Part shown: in pieces, positions 35,258-47,366 of the stretch
Numbering within the stretch: the stretch's first letter is position 1
Layout of the letters: each line of letters opens with the position of its first letter
Assembly (NCBI RefSeq): GCF_900005765.1
Contig: NC_041685.1
Span: 806,001-870,000, forward strand
Direction of reading: 5' to 3'
DNA length: 64,000 nt
Source of the DNA: Plasmodium relictum
Lineage: Eukaryota > Apicomplexa > Aconoidasida > Haemosporida > Plasmodiidae
Translations under genes and position numbers: made by a program
The notes under the pieces: model-generated
The model's input: the letters and a program-made list of their open reading frames with translations, nothing else
Databases searched by the model: none
What the model was told of the DNA's origin: nothing

Positions 35258-38200
35258 ATGAACACCCATATATTATCCAGAGAAGCAGAAATTGTTGATG
35301 AAATACCCCGCAAAAAAAATGGGTATTTTTCTGAATTTTGCGATTACTTAAATAATTGTAATGAAAATAATAAAGATTTTTCGGAAAAAAATGATTTTGA
35401 TCTTATAAAAAATGAAGAAGGAAGCTATAGTAGAACAGCTAATGGTAGTAAAATAGAAAATAATAGTTCTGAAAATAGTTTAGATATAGAAAAATGCTTA
35501 AATCAAATTAATAAAAAAGAAAAAATGAATTTTAATTATACAAATAATTATGCTGAAATTAATGAAGAAAAAAATAATATAGTTCAAACAGAAAAAGAAA
35601 ATACACAATTAACAATTACATTGAATGGAAAAGAAAGTAAGTATAAAAAACTGAATAACCTTGTTATAGATAATTCTAACATTATACCAAAGGAGGATGA
35701 TAAAGCAATAGATGTGGATAATATAAACAATTTTAAAAATAATAAAAATAGCTATTTAAATAAAGAAAATAATTATTTAACTCATGAAAATTGTATCTCA
35801 TTTAATTTTATTGAAAAAAATAATAATGAAAAAAGAGAAAAATTGTTAAATTGTTGTATAGATAAGGAAATTTCAGGATTAAATAAACAAAGTGTATTAC
35901 TTGAAAATGAAAAATATAAACATAATAATTCTTCAAGTAAGTCTATTGTAACAGGTAATCAAGAAAATATTTGTTCAAAAAATATAAAAGAGAAAGATAT
36001 TATTAATGATTTTTGTTATAATACCTTAAACGAAAAATATGAACTAAAATTAGATAAGAATTATCAGAACAATTGTAATAATGCTTTTTTCTATAAGAAA
36101 AATGATAAAACTGAAGAAAATTTTTATAATAGAAATATATCAAATATCAATGGATGCACACAGGATGAAATTAAAACAGATAAATCAAATGTATCAGAAG
36201 AAATTATAAGGAAAGAAAATAGTATTTCCAATGAATGCTTCCAGCTGAAAGTTACTCAAAACCAAAGTGAATATGCAGAATCAAATTTTAGTAATTTAAA
36301 AAATGATTATAAAACAAGTGAAATAGAAAAGGATTTTGAAAAGTTCATAAAACCTCATATGGCACATAAGTCTTTTGAGAATAGTAATAATATAAGTGAG
36401 AACAATAAGGAAACATTTCAAAATATAAATTTATTAAGCAAAAACATTATGAATAAATTCAAAGAAATTGAATCTCAAGGGATTAGTTCAACTCCACTTA
36501 ACTTCAATGAATTAAAGTGCAAAATTGATAAGAAAACTAAACAGAATAACTCAGAAAATGGACAAGAAGAAAAAAAAAAAGATTATGAAAAAGAATATTA
36601 TGAAGGAGGAAATGGAAACTTTGGGGAAGACATAGAAAAAGAGAATGTTGAAAAAGAAGAAGAATATAAAGAAGAAGAACAACAAGAACGAGAGGAACAA
36701 GAGGAAAAAAACGAGGAAGATGATGGAAAAGAGGAGAATATTGAGGAGGAAAAAAAAGAAGAGAGAGAAGAAGAATGTGAAGGAGAAGAAAATGAAGAAG
36801 AGGAAGAAGAAGAAGAAGATGAAGAAGATGAAGAAGAAGAAGAGAATGTTGAGGAAGAAAAAAAAGAAGAGAGAGAAGAAGAATGTGAAGAAGAAGAAAA
36901 TGAAGAAGATGGAGAAGAAGAAGAAGAAGAAGAAGAAGATGAAGAAGAAAAAGAAGAAGAAGAAGATGAAGAAGAAAAAAAAGAAGAGAGAGAAGAAGAA
37001 TGTGAAGGAGAAGAAAATGAAGAAGAAGAAGATGAAGAAAAAGAAGAAGATGAAGAAGAAGAAGAAGACGAAGATGAAGAAGAAGAAGAAGATGAAGATG
37101 AAGAAGAAAAAAAAGAAGAGAGAGAAGAAGAATGTGAAGAAGAAGAAAATGAAGAAGATGGAGAAGAAGAAGAAGAAGAAGAAGATGAAGAAAAAGAAGA
37201 AGAAGAAAATGAAGAAGAAAAAAAAGAAGAGAGAGAAGAAGAATGTGAAGGAGAAGAAAATGAAGAAGAAGAAGATGAAGAAAAAGAAGATGAAGAAGAA
37301 GAAGACGAAGATGAAGAAGAAGAAGAAGATGAAGATGAAGAAGAAAAAAAAGAAGAGAGAGAAGAAGAATGTGAAGGAGAAGAAAGAGAAGAAGATATTG
37401 AGGAAGAAGAAAAAAGAGAAAAGAATATTGAGGAAGAAAGAAATGTAGAAGATGAAGATATTGAAAAAAAAGGATTAGAAATTTATGAAAAAGAAAAAAA
37501 TGAGGAAGAAGATAAGGAAAATATGGAAAAAGGAAAAATAGAAGAAGAGGAGGAAAATAATGAGAAAAAGGAGAAAGGTGGAGAAGAAAAAGAAGAGGTA
37601 GAGATATATGAAGAGAAAGAAGATAACTCAACAAGAAAAAGAAAATCTGAAGGGAATTTGAAAAGATATAATGAAAATTTATATTTATTTAATGAAGTTT
37701 TAAAATTTAAGGAACATTTTGATTATTGGGATCATAAAGAATTAACAAAAGACTTTGAAAAAGATTCAGAAATGATAAATCAGAGACTAAAGACAAATTT
37801 AATTTACCATCAAAATAGTTTTAAAAATATAAAAAATAATGAGTCAATTACCTTAAATGAAAAAGAAAATGCAAATCTGTGGAATAATGAAAACAACAAA
37901 GAGAGTGGAATAATTATGACAAGTGATTTAAGGGAAGTGATCCATGATGAAAATTTAAAATATGTAAATAAAAATGAAAATGGTCAATTATATAATATGT
38001 TTGAAAAAAATGAAAAGCATGATTTAAAAAAAGGAGAATCACAACAAATAAATTTTAATAAAAAAGAATTTTCACCTAAATGCAGTAATTTAAGCAATGA
38101 AGTTAAAAAAAGTGATAATACAGAAAGTGAAAATGTCAACTGCTCAAATATTTTGTTTAGTAACAAAAATAATTTGAAATTGAGTAATTCCTTACTTGTT

Positions 38201-41200
38201 AATAATAAGTTGAATGAATTAAACAAAGAAGACAAAAATAAGCATTCAATTGAAAATGATGCAAATGATAATATAAAAATAATAAAAAATAAAGAGAAGA
38301 AAGAAACGAAGGAAAATTTATTAGGAAAAAATAACACTGACATGCATAATCATTTATGTACAGAGAAGGAAAAGAATTTATTAAAAAATATTAAAATGAA
38401 AATAGATATAGAATTAAAAAATATTTATTTTGTAAAATATAAATATATTAAATGTGTAGTAATGGACAATTCTGGAGTTATTCTTCATTCTTTTACCTTT
38501 TATAAAAATGCAATTGATTTAGATAAGGAAAATAATTTTTTCAAAATATTTAATAAATATAGAGGAAATAATAATTTAGTGCAATTAGAAGATATAAATA
38601 TTCTATTAAAAGAATTAAAGAATATATTTTCAACAGATATCACATTTCAACTTATTTTCGATGCAAAAGTTATTAATGGAAAAACAAATATATCTCCATC
38701 AACAGTAAAAATAAAACAACAATATATTATTTTTTTTTATAATTAGAGTTAAAATTTTGTTTATACTATAATTTTAATTTTATTTTTATTTATTTATTTA
38801 TTTTTTTTTTTTGTGTAATACATTTTTTGCTTTATTCTATTTATAACTCATTTATCTTTTAGATAAATTTCATTAATTTTAATATATTTTATGATATACC
38901 TATATATGTCTAATTTTTTTTTTCTTTTTTTTTTATAGTTTTATAGGCTAAGTTTTTACGGAATTGATGAAATATCTTTAAATGAAGAAGAGAAAAAAGA
39001 GAAAGGGATGGAAAAAAATGAAATAAATAGTAAAATGAATAAAATAAAAATAATACCTAATTACAAATCAGTAAATGATAAATTAAAAAAAAATAATCCT
39101 GAAGACAAAAATAGGAAAAAAATTGAAGTAAAAGAAAAAAAAAATTCGTACATTGGATTTACCATAATACATTTAAAATATTTGTTTCATATGCAAGAAC
39201 AAGGATATTTACATTTAAATATTTCTGACAAAAAAAATGAAGATTTTGATTTTATAAAAAATTATAAAAAAGAAGATTATGCATACTACTTAGATAGTAA
39301 AGTAATTGAAAATATATCTTCTAATAATTTAAGCTACATAGAAAAAATTGGTATGCTATTCAAAATTCTATTTAATCATAGTTTAAATATTTCATCTCCA
39401 AAGGTGTTCTTAAAATACCGTTTTCTAGCAGAAAGTGAAAGTGTATTTAAGGAAGTAAAACCGAATAAGAATTTTGAATTCAAAAATATTCTTGATATTT
39501 TACAAAAAAATAATACTTCTAATGTAAACATTAAAAAAGATTTAGAAGAATGTTTAAAAAATTATTATAAAAATTGTTCTAAATCTATATATGATGATGT
39601 TTACTATTCTTTATTTGATGAAAAACCTGAAGAAGACATAAAAGAAAATATTCTCATTAAAAATAAAGACAAAAATAATGAAAAAGAAAGCGATAGTATT
39701 GATATAAATTTTTTTAACATTTCAGACGATGTGAATGTTAATAATTCTTTCTTAAAAAATATCAATTTTTCTAAGCTCTTAAACTTTAATGAAGTAAATT
39801 CAATAGAAACAGAAATGCACAAATTAAAAAATAGTGAAAAAATAAGTTATTCCGAAGATCTAATCAGTGAAATATGCAATCCTAAATCGTATAATAATGA
39901 AAATAACTTAAAATTGCATATTTTAAATTTATTTAATTTGAATGTAGAATATCGTACAAGGATTGAAAAATTACAAAACATTATATTTAAATATACAACA
40001 GGAATAAATGATTATTTTGATTTTATTGAATTCACTAAAAATAATAAAGTTTATAAAATTTACGAAGAAAATAAAAAATTGAAAAAATATATAAAAGATT
40101 CCAATAAATTTTTCATTGAAGCTTTAATAGATGACCATTTTGAAATTAAAAAATTGAAGCACAGTAACAAAACAATCAACATTCTATATAATAAAGAAAA
40201 AATGAATAATAATAAAGATAAAATTAATAAAAATGAAATATTTACAGAAAACAATTCAAATAATAAAAATAATATCTTTGATAGTACGATTCACAATTTC
40301 AATGTAAATAAAGCATATTCTGCTAACTTAATAAATCAAAATCATCAGAATGATTATAAAATATGTATCAATAAAAAAATAAATGAAGAAATAAAAAAAA
40401 AACAAAATAATTTTTGTAATCTCTTAAATAGACACTCATCACAACTTTTTTCTAAAAAGCATGATAGTATTATATCTTATCACAATAATGAAAATAGTAA
40501 TAATGAAATTAAATTAGATGATTATTTTAAAAATTTTAACAATTATAAAAATCATAAATATACAGAGAAAAAATTTACATTAAATAATAAAATATTAAAT
40601 AAATCATTTAGTTTATTTAATTCACACAGTGAAAATAATATTGATAATTACAGTGATGTGAAGAAAAATTTCCCATTTTTTTCAAATTCAATTTGTTTGA
40701 GAAAAAATTCTTTATGTAATACTAACAATAAATTAAAATCAAAAAATTCTGAAATTAATAAAAATCAAATAATGAAAAATTTCTCTAACCCAATTCCATT
40801 TAACAGAAGTGCATTAAAGATAAATTCAAGTTCATCAGAATATAAAAGGAATGTATTTCCTAATATAAAGAAGAATTGCATAATTATGGAAGATTATAAT
40901 AATGATTATTCTAATAATGCAACAAATGAATCTAAACAAGATAATAAAATGAAGAATATATATTTTGATGAGAATATTCATATAAGAGAAAATAATGTTA
41001 TTAATTCGATAAGCTCAAGTAACAGCGAAATAAATTCTTTGAAAAAAAATGTAAATCATGAATTTTATGAAGAATTAAATGAAGGAAAAAAAGAAAATTT
41101 ATATATAACAAAAAATGATATGTGTATCAATACCTCAAATAGGAATTTTGCTTCTTCTAATGCACCTAATAATTTTAAAGATAACATAAACGAAAAAAAA

Positions 41201-42277
41201 AAATTAAATAGTAACTATTTTGATAAAATTACAAATAAATATATTAACAATAATAATAATACTAATAATAATTATAATTATAATAATAATGGTAATGTTC
41301 ATAGTGTTAATAATAATAGTATTAAGGATGGCTATGATCAAATAAAATATAGTAAAATTAACAAAAGTTCCGATAATAATAATATTTATTTAACTAATAT
41401 TAACAATAAAAATATAAAAAATAATAATGATGATGATGGTGATAATATAAATAGTAATAATAGTAAATGTATTGTAAAACTTATAAAAAAAGCAAAAAAT
41501 AATTATGATACCAGTGAAGTATTAAAAAAGGAATACTTTCAAGGTGTCGATATGTTGCCAATAAATAAAGAATATAATTTAAATGATATGTTAAATTCTA
41601 AAGAAGATAAGATGAATAAAAACGATACAACACAAAATAAGTTTAATAATAATATAAAAAGAACAAAATTGTTATCAAATAAAGATAATGGAATTACATT
41701 AAATGAAGTTAAGAAAAATGAGAATGTTAATACTAATGATTGTAAAAGTAATACAATTCAATCTAAATATTTAAAACAGTATGAAAATAATATTAATAAT
41801 TACAAAAAAAAATACATAGAAAACGTAATTTCTTCTTATGATGATTATATTATCAATGAAAACAAAAATAAAAATAAGAACACTTTGGAAAACTTTAAAG
41901 AAAATATTGAAAAAAAAAATTCTGCATCTACAAGAAAAAATAATAAACTACAATTAAATAAAAAAAATAACAATGATATTAATGCTATAAAAAAAATTAT
42001 TGATTACAATCTTAAAAAAAAAACAAATTTCGATTTAAATACTATAGAAAAAAATGCACTTCTTAAAAACTTAAAAAATAATAAATTTAATTCCAACACT
42101 TTCAAAGAAAAAAAAAATGGAATTCCTAATAATAATAAAATAATTGAAGTATCAAAAAAGAAAAAGAAAAATTCGCAAGATTCTAATATTTTAGATATCA
42201 TAAATAAAAATTTAAATAAATCTTTTATCGAATTAGATAAAATAAAAAGAAAAATTAATGAGCACTTATTAGTTTAA
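35258..42277 (+). CDS. Very large protein with poly-Glu repeat array, unknown function, 2 exons
   Basis: Exon 1 is 35258-38704 (first ATG; the upstream frame has none) and exon 2 is 38939-42277, phase 0 (donor ACA/GTAAAA, acceptor TATAG), giving 2261 residues. Order: Asn/Glu/Lys-rich N terminus; a Glu-dominated region (about 430-790) holding six imperfect repeats; a more complex globular-looking segment across the junction (IELKNIYFVKYKYIKCVVMD, TDITFQLIFDAKV, FYRLSFYGIDEI, FTIIHLKYLFHMQEQGYLHL); then about 900 residues of Asn/Lys low complexity ending in a charged helix (LDKIKRKINEHLLV). I recognise no catalytic family. The beta-rich segment around the junction could be a divergent C2- or PH-like fold (speculation). 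If unspliced, exon 1 would end at 38746, orphaning exon 2; conserved sequence on both sides favours splicing. Confidence 0.75.
36750..37392 (+). repeat. Glu-rich coding tandem repeat, six units with a two-unit higher order
   Basis: The phrase KKEEREEECE occurs six times, with the Cys codon TGT at 36776, 36884, 37001, 37133, 37244 and 37370. Spacings are 108, 117, 132, 111 and 126 bp, all multiples of three. Units 2 and 4 read ECEEEENEEDGEE and units 3 and 5 read ECEGEENEEEEDEEK, so the array has a dimer period of about 240-250 bp. Between copies are Glu/Asp stretches encoded by GAA/GAT. Confidence 0.9.
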
Positions 42278-42948
42278 GATGTTTAAAAAAAAATTTTAAA
42301 TGTTATGTTTTATATAAGTAAAAAGGTAACAACCTTTATTAAATATATATATATTTTCTATGCGTTTTAGAATATTGTTAGCATTTTTTTTAGTTTTATA
42401 TTTGTATTTCTTTCTATTTTTTAATAAATTTTGTTATAGGCTCATAAAGCTACATTTTGTTTTTTTCTTTAATATTCTTATGTATTTTTTTTTTTTTTTT
42501 TTTTGATAAAAAAAAGGGCATACTAATAAATAATTTTTTTAAAGCTTCTTTTTTTTTTTTTAGTATTTTAAAAATATAAACTCAAAAAGTATTAATTTTC
42601 TTTATAATAATTTTTTATATTTTTTTTTTTTTTTTTAATTGAGAAAATATAATTTAATGTACAAACAATTTTAAATAGAAATTTTAACATTTAAAAAAAA
42701 AAAAAGTGATAAAAAGATGAGCACTAATAATAAAATTTGAAATGTTATTTATATTTTTTTTTTTAAACTTCATAAAAATTTTAAGTTTATTCTATATATA
42801 TATATGTATTTATAATTATGTTTTAATAATTTAAGAGCATGTAAATTTCTATCTTTTATATGTAATGCAAAATTTTAAATAAATTATGAATTAAACTATA
42901 TTTTTTATGAAAATACATTTACGAAACTTTTAATTTTTTTTTGAAGAA
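42278..42948. other. Tandem intergenic region
   Basis: Spacer of 671 bp between the large protein and SF3A3, both on +. It has T runs near 42487-42504 and 42620-42636 and (TA)n at about 42795. No gene is seen. Confidence 0.65.
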
Positions 42949-44610
42949 ATGTCACAGTTTTTAATAGAACAAATAAGGTACTTACATGAAGAAATTGAAT
43001 TAATAGAAAAAGCCATAGCAGAATTAATTGAAGAAAAAGTAAAAAATAGTAAGAAAAATATTTTATATGATTACTCTATAAATTATTTAGTTGAAAAAAT
43101 TCAGAAAAAATCAAAAATACTTTTACAATTTTATAATGATGAAGATAATTTGAAAAAAGAGGAAATGCAATTCATTGCAGGTAAAACAAGCGATGAAAAA
43201 AATGATGTATGGAAAAATTACTATGAAAGAATTAAATATATAAGAGATTATCATAAAAAAACTAATATTAAAAAGATAGAAGTGAAAAATTATAAATCAT
43301 ATAAAAATGAAGCTTTAAAAAATAATAATTTAAAAGAAATGTTTTCTCCTTTGGAAAAAAAAGGGAAATGTGTTGATATGAACAAATTTTATAATGATTT
43401 TATAAATATAAAAAGAATTAAAGAGTTTCGATTAAGTATGTTCAAAAAAAAAGAAATGGCTAGATTAAAAAAAAAAAATTCAAATGAAAAAAATACACCA
43501 GCTAAAATAAGTGAATTTAAGGAAATGGATATAGTTACATATTTGCACAATTTCACAAGATTTTATTACATACCTAGGTATTGTAAATATAATAATGAAG
43601 AATATAAAAATTATTTAGAAAGCCTCTTAAATTATTTAATGACTTTTTTTGCAAAAATAAATGTACTAGTAGACTGTGAGAAGACTTTTAAACAATATGA
43701 AAAGAGTTTCAATGAAAAATTCGAAAATAAAGAAGTGAAAGGTTGGGAAAAATACACATATGATTTAGATTTTTATTGTAATATAAATAACAAGTTATAT
43801 GCTTCAGAAGGAACATATAAATGTTATTTAAAAAGTAAAAAATATGATGATGATTTAAAAAAATACTTAAAGAATAAATATACACTGGAACAGGAACAAG
43901 AAATAAAAAAAAAAATAGAAAAGGAAGATAGAGATATGGCTAAATGCGAGTATTTAATTGAATTATATAAAAACTTACTAAATAAGCTTTTCCAAAAAAC
44001 AATACAAAACATACAAAGGAAGCAAGCCTTTAGTATAGATGAACTACAAAAAAGAAAAAAAGCAGAGAAAAAAAACGACTATATATTAAGTATAAGTGAT
44101 AATATTAAAAATGATGACAATGATATTAGTCAAGCACTTAATTTATCTTCTATGTCATCATCAAATGACGATACTTCTGAATTTTCAGAAATAGGTAGTA
44201 ATGATGAAGAAGAAAATGAAGAAGACAAACCAGTATATAACCCTTTAAACTTACCACTAGGGTATGATAATAAGCCAATACCTTATTGGTTATATAAATT
44301 ACATGGATTATCAAAAGAGTACAAATGCGAAATATGTGGTAATTATTCTTATTTTGGAAGAGCTATGTTTGAAAAACATTTTTATGAATGGAGACATTCA
44401 TTCGGAATGAAATGCTTAAAGATACCAAATACGTTGCATTTTAAAGAAATTACAAAAATTGAAGATGCATTAAATTTATATGAAAAGTTAAAAAAACAAA
44501 CACAACTGAATATTTTTAAACCAGATCAAGAAATAGAATGTGAAGATTCTAAAGGTAATGTTATGAATATAAAAGCTTACGATGATTTAAAAAGACAAGG
44601 ATTACTCTGA
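42949..44610 (+). CDS. SF3A3: Splicing factor 3A subunit 3 (SF3a60/Prp9)
   Basis: Single exon, 553 residues (human SF3A3 501, yeast Prp9 530). SF3A3 is part of the SF3a complex of the U2 snRNP, needed for prespliceosome assembly in the nucleus. The N terminus (MSQFLIEQIRYLHEEIELIE) matches the family's helical start, and RYLHNF-like TYLHNFTRFYYIPRY lies mid-protein. The C-terminal block NPLNLPLGYDNKPIPYWLYK, then HGLSKEYKCEICGNYSYFGR and EKHFYEWRHSFGMKCLKIPN, is the signature SF3A3 region containing a matrin-type C2H2 zinc finger (Cys460, Cys463, His477, His483). It is followed by TLHFKEITKIEDALNLYEKL. An acidic Ser/Asp/Glu patch (about 385-425) precedes the finger. All key residues are present. 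The GPKOW and PABP2 genes in this window belong to the same broad pathway. Confidence 0.96.
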   Translation: MSQFLIEQIRYLHEEIELIEKAIAELIEEKVKNSKKNILYDYSINYLVEKIQKKSKILLQFYNDEDNLKKEEMQFIAGKTSDEKNDVWKNYYERIKYIRDYHKKTNIKKIEVKNYKSYKNEALKNNNLKEMFSPLEKKGKCVDMNKFYNDFINIKRIKEFRLSMFKKKEMARLKKKNSNEKNTPAKISEFKEMDIVTYLHNFTRFYYIPRYCKYNNEEYKNYLESLLNYLMTFFAKINVLVDCEKTFKQYEKSFNEKFENKEVKGWEKYTYDLDFYCNINNKLYASEGTYKCYLKSKKYDDDLKKYLKNKYTLEQEQEIKKKIEKEDRDMAKCEYLIELYKNLLNKLFQKTIQNIQRKQAFSIDELQKRKKAEKKNDYILSISDNIKNDDNDISQALNLSSMSSSNDDTSEFSEIGSNDEEENEEDKPVYNPLNLPLGYDNKPIPYWLYKLHGLSKEYKCEICGNYSYFGRAMFEKHFYEWRHSFGMKCLKIPNTLHFKEITKIEDALNLYEKLKKQTQLNIFKPDQEIECEDSKGNVMNIKAYDDLKRQGLL

Positions 44611-45447
44611 CAAAAACAAAATATATTTTTAATATCTTATTTCTTTTTTTCTTTTTTTTTTTTTTTGTTTCCCATTATTTATATACATATATATATTTTT
44701 TCAATGCAAAAGTTATTTTATATAATTTTTTTTCTCTCCCTTAACTTTTTTTGTAGATACTGTTTTTTTTTATTTTTTTTTTAATGAAAACTAAATTATT
44801 TAATAAATAATTTTTTTTTTTCATTAAAGGGTATATATAAATTTGTCTGCTTGTCAATATAGTTTAATTTAGGATTTAAAATTTTTTACAAAGAACATCA
44901 AATCAGATTTTAATATTTTTTTAATTTGCTTTTTTTCTGTAATTGTTGTTTAATTTTATAATATATACTTCTTTAAGTGTTTCCAATATATATATATGTA
45001 TATTTTCTTTTTTGCTAAAATTCAAGGTACATACACAGTAATTATGTTCCTTCAAATTCTTATTTATTTGCTTTTTTTTTTTAATTTTTAATAATAAACT
45101 AAATTTTATATAAAATAATAAAATACTTTTATCATAAATAAAAGTATTAATCTAAAATATATTTAAAGAAAGCTTTAAAAAGTTTTCAATAAGAAAATAA
45201 TTATTTTTAAAATTCAAAAATGTGTATATAAAATATAATGGTATAATTTCTTAAAATAAAATTATATAAAATACTACCATATTACTTAAAAATATAAAAT
45301 TTTCATATTTAAAAAAAATTTTTAATAAAAATATTTTTATTTTGAGAAAAAAGCAAAAATAAAAATAGTTTAATATTTATAAAAAAAAAAAAAAAATAAA
45401 AATAACATTTTATTTTATTTTATTTTTGTAAAGATAACCACGTAAGA
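44611..45447. other. Tandem intergenic region
   Basis: Spacer between SF3A3 and the small Myb gene, A/T runs throughout. I searched for a longer first exon of the Myb gene here and saw none that is convincing. Confidence 0.55.
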
Positions 45448-46205
45448 ATGGGTAATTTCATAGAAACTGTTTTACTATATTTTTTAATTTTTTGTTTTCT
45501 ATAAATTTAATAATGAAATAATACATATAAATATTCACATATATATATGCATATGCATTTTTTAAGAGAAACACACAGATATACAACTATTAAAAATAAA
45601 GAGTTCTATTTCTCTAGGTATACATGTATATGTGTAGAGTTGTATCTTTTTTATGAAACAGTGATTAAAATTTTTTTTTTTTTAAGATGAAAATAGTTCT
45701 CCAGTCCCAATAGATACAAAGGAAATAAAAAAAAAATCCCAAAAAAAAAAAGAAAAAAAGGTTAATTGTAAAAAATATGTCACCATAAATATTTTTTATG
45801 TTTTATTATTAATAAAATTTTCTTTTTCTTCTTTTTTTATTATAGATTAAATATAAATCCCGAGTTAAATGGACACAACAAGAAATAAAACTATTGATAG
45901 ATGGAATAAATGTTAAAATATATTAGAATAAAAATAAATATATGTTTAAAGACAACAAAAAGTTGACATATATATTTATTTATTTAAACATTTCTCAGAA
46001 TTATGGATTATCTAACTGGTCAAAAATTATACATTCGTATAGTTTCCCAGAATATAGGTTTTTTTATTTAAAAAAAAAAGAAAAAAGAAATTATGTTTAG
46101 TTACCTTACATTCTTTTTTTTTTTTCTTTTTTTTTTAGAACAAATACAAGTTTAAAAGATAAATACAGGAGTTTTAAAAAAGTTTTCATAATAGAAAAGG
46201 ATTAA
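45448..46205 (+). CDS. Small single-Myb (telobox/TRF-like) protein, 5 exons
   Basis: Proposed exons: 45448-45451 (ATGG), 45687-45760, 45846-45911, 45999-46057 and 46139-46205, giving 89 residues. A basic N terminus (PIDTKEIKKKSQKKKEKK) leads into one Myb repeat: VKWTQQEIKLLIDGI, NNYGLSNWSKIIHSY, then EYRTNTSLKDKYRSFKK, ending VFIIEKD. The last helix matches the telobox (R-T-x-V-x-L-K-D-K-W/Y-R) of TRF1/TRF2, Taz1 and plant telomere-binding proteins, and YG-x-x-NWSKI matches the second helix. In those proteins the repeat contacts telomeric DNA. Here it is nearly the whole protein, with no TRFH dimerisation domain. The Myb exons are strongly supported by frame continuity. The four-base first exon is inference, and an exon further upstream is the alternative. 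Donors are GTTAAT, GTTAAA and GTTTTT, weaker than usual. Confidence 0.7.
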
Positions 46206-46819
46206 AAATGAATATGTTTCTTAATTTTTTTTTACCAGTTTTTTTTTTTTTTTAAATTTTTGTTTTTGTAAAAATAAAAAAGATTTAAAAATTTTTAAAC
46301 TCTAATGAAATAACTTTGTTTTTCTATATACGTTTTTATATATTTTACTATTTTTTTATAAGATTTAAGCGTGACTCTTTTTCCGATGATACTTTAACAA
46401 TTTATAATTCTTTTTTTTTTTTTTCTATTTTATTATGTATCTTAAATACACATATATTAATATTGAAAGGAATTTAATTTTTAAAAAAAATGGTTATTTT
46501 TTAAAACAAAGAAAATTAAAAAAAAAAAAATATAAAAGAGTCAAAATGAAAAAAGAATAATTTATTCTTTTTATATTTTTTTTCTTTTAATTTTACAACA
46601 TTTTATGAAATAAGATTAAAATAAATATTTTTACTCTTGCACATTATGAGCAAAAAAGTGTGTATGCACATTTGAGTATATATACATATGTGTATATTTT
46701 TTTTTTTTTTTCGTATTAATAAATAAAATAAATTGAAAAAATATCTTTTTATTTTTATTTTTATAAAAATATTAAAAAATTATCTCTTTATTTTTCCTTT
46801 TAAAAAAAATTTGAGAAGA
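46206..46819. other. Tandem intergenic region
   Basis: Spacer of about 610 bp between the Myb gene and the tubulin acetyltransferase. It has A/T runs and an imperfect palindromic GTGTATGCACAT-type stretch near 46660. No gene is seen; the upstream part of the ORF that overlaps 46733-46819 is hydrophobic AT noise before the acetyltransferase ATG. Confidence 0.55.
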
Positions 46820-47319
46820 ATGAATTATATTCTTAACATTTCTAATGAGGAATTAAAAAAACTAGATATTAGAAAATATACAAAAAATGAATTATTATAT
46901 TTAAGAGATTATAATTCCATTTCTTGTAATTAAAATTTTTTTATTTATAGTTTTAAAAAGATATAAAATTTTTTTGTTAATTTTGTTTTTCCATTCTTTA
47001 GTTCAAAAACTGGAAAAAGAAATTGAAGAAATAGGTCTCCTGTCCAGTAGAGTAACAAAAATAAAAAGAAATTGAAATAAAACAAGTTGAAAAAAATAGA
47101 TTTAAATATATTAAATAAAATTATTCTAATATAAGAAGCGAGATTAATATATATAATATTTTTATTTATAAGTTCAAATTTGAAGTAATACAAATTTTAT
47201 ATTCCTATGTTTATTTTTGTTTTAATTTCTATTACTTTTAAAAGGATCAAAGATTGTATTCTTCTTTAACTTCTATTAGCAATATAATAAATCAAAATTA
47301 TACATTATATGTAAAGTAA

Positions 47320-47366
<47 letters not shown>

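Noticed and set aside
36645-37448. 267-codon Lys/Met/Arg ORF on + in another frame
   Set aside because: Frame-shifted reading of the same Glu repeat array; overlaps the real coding frame entirely.
36537-37634. 365-codon antisense ORF rich in Leu/His/Phe
   Set aside because: It is the reverse complement of GAA/GAG-rich Glu codons, which contain no stops in that frame; composition alone explains it.
46139-46925. Possible fusion of the Myb gene to the tubulin acetyltransferase
   Set aside because: The Myb frame reaches a stop at 46205. Acceptors near the ATAT1 ATG are out of phase with the Myb exon end, and ATAT1 has its own good ATG.
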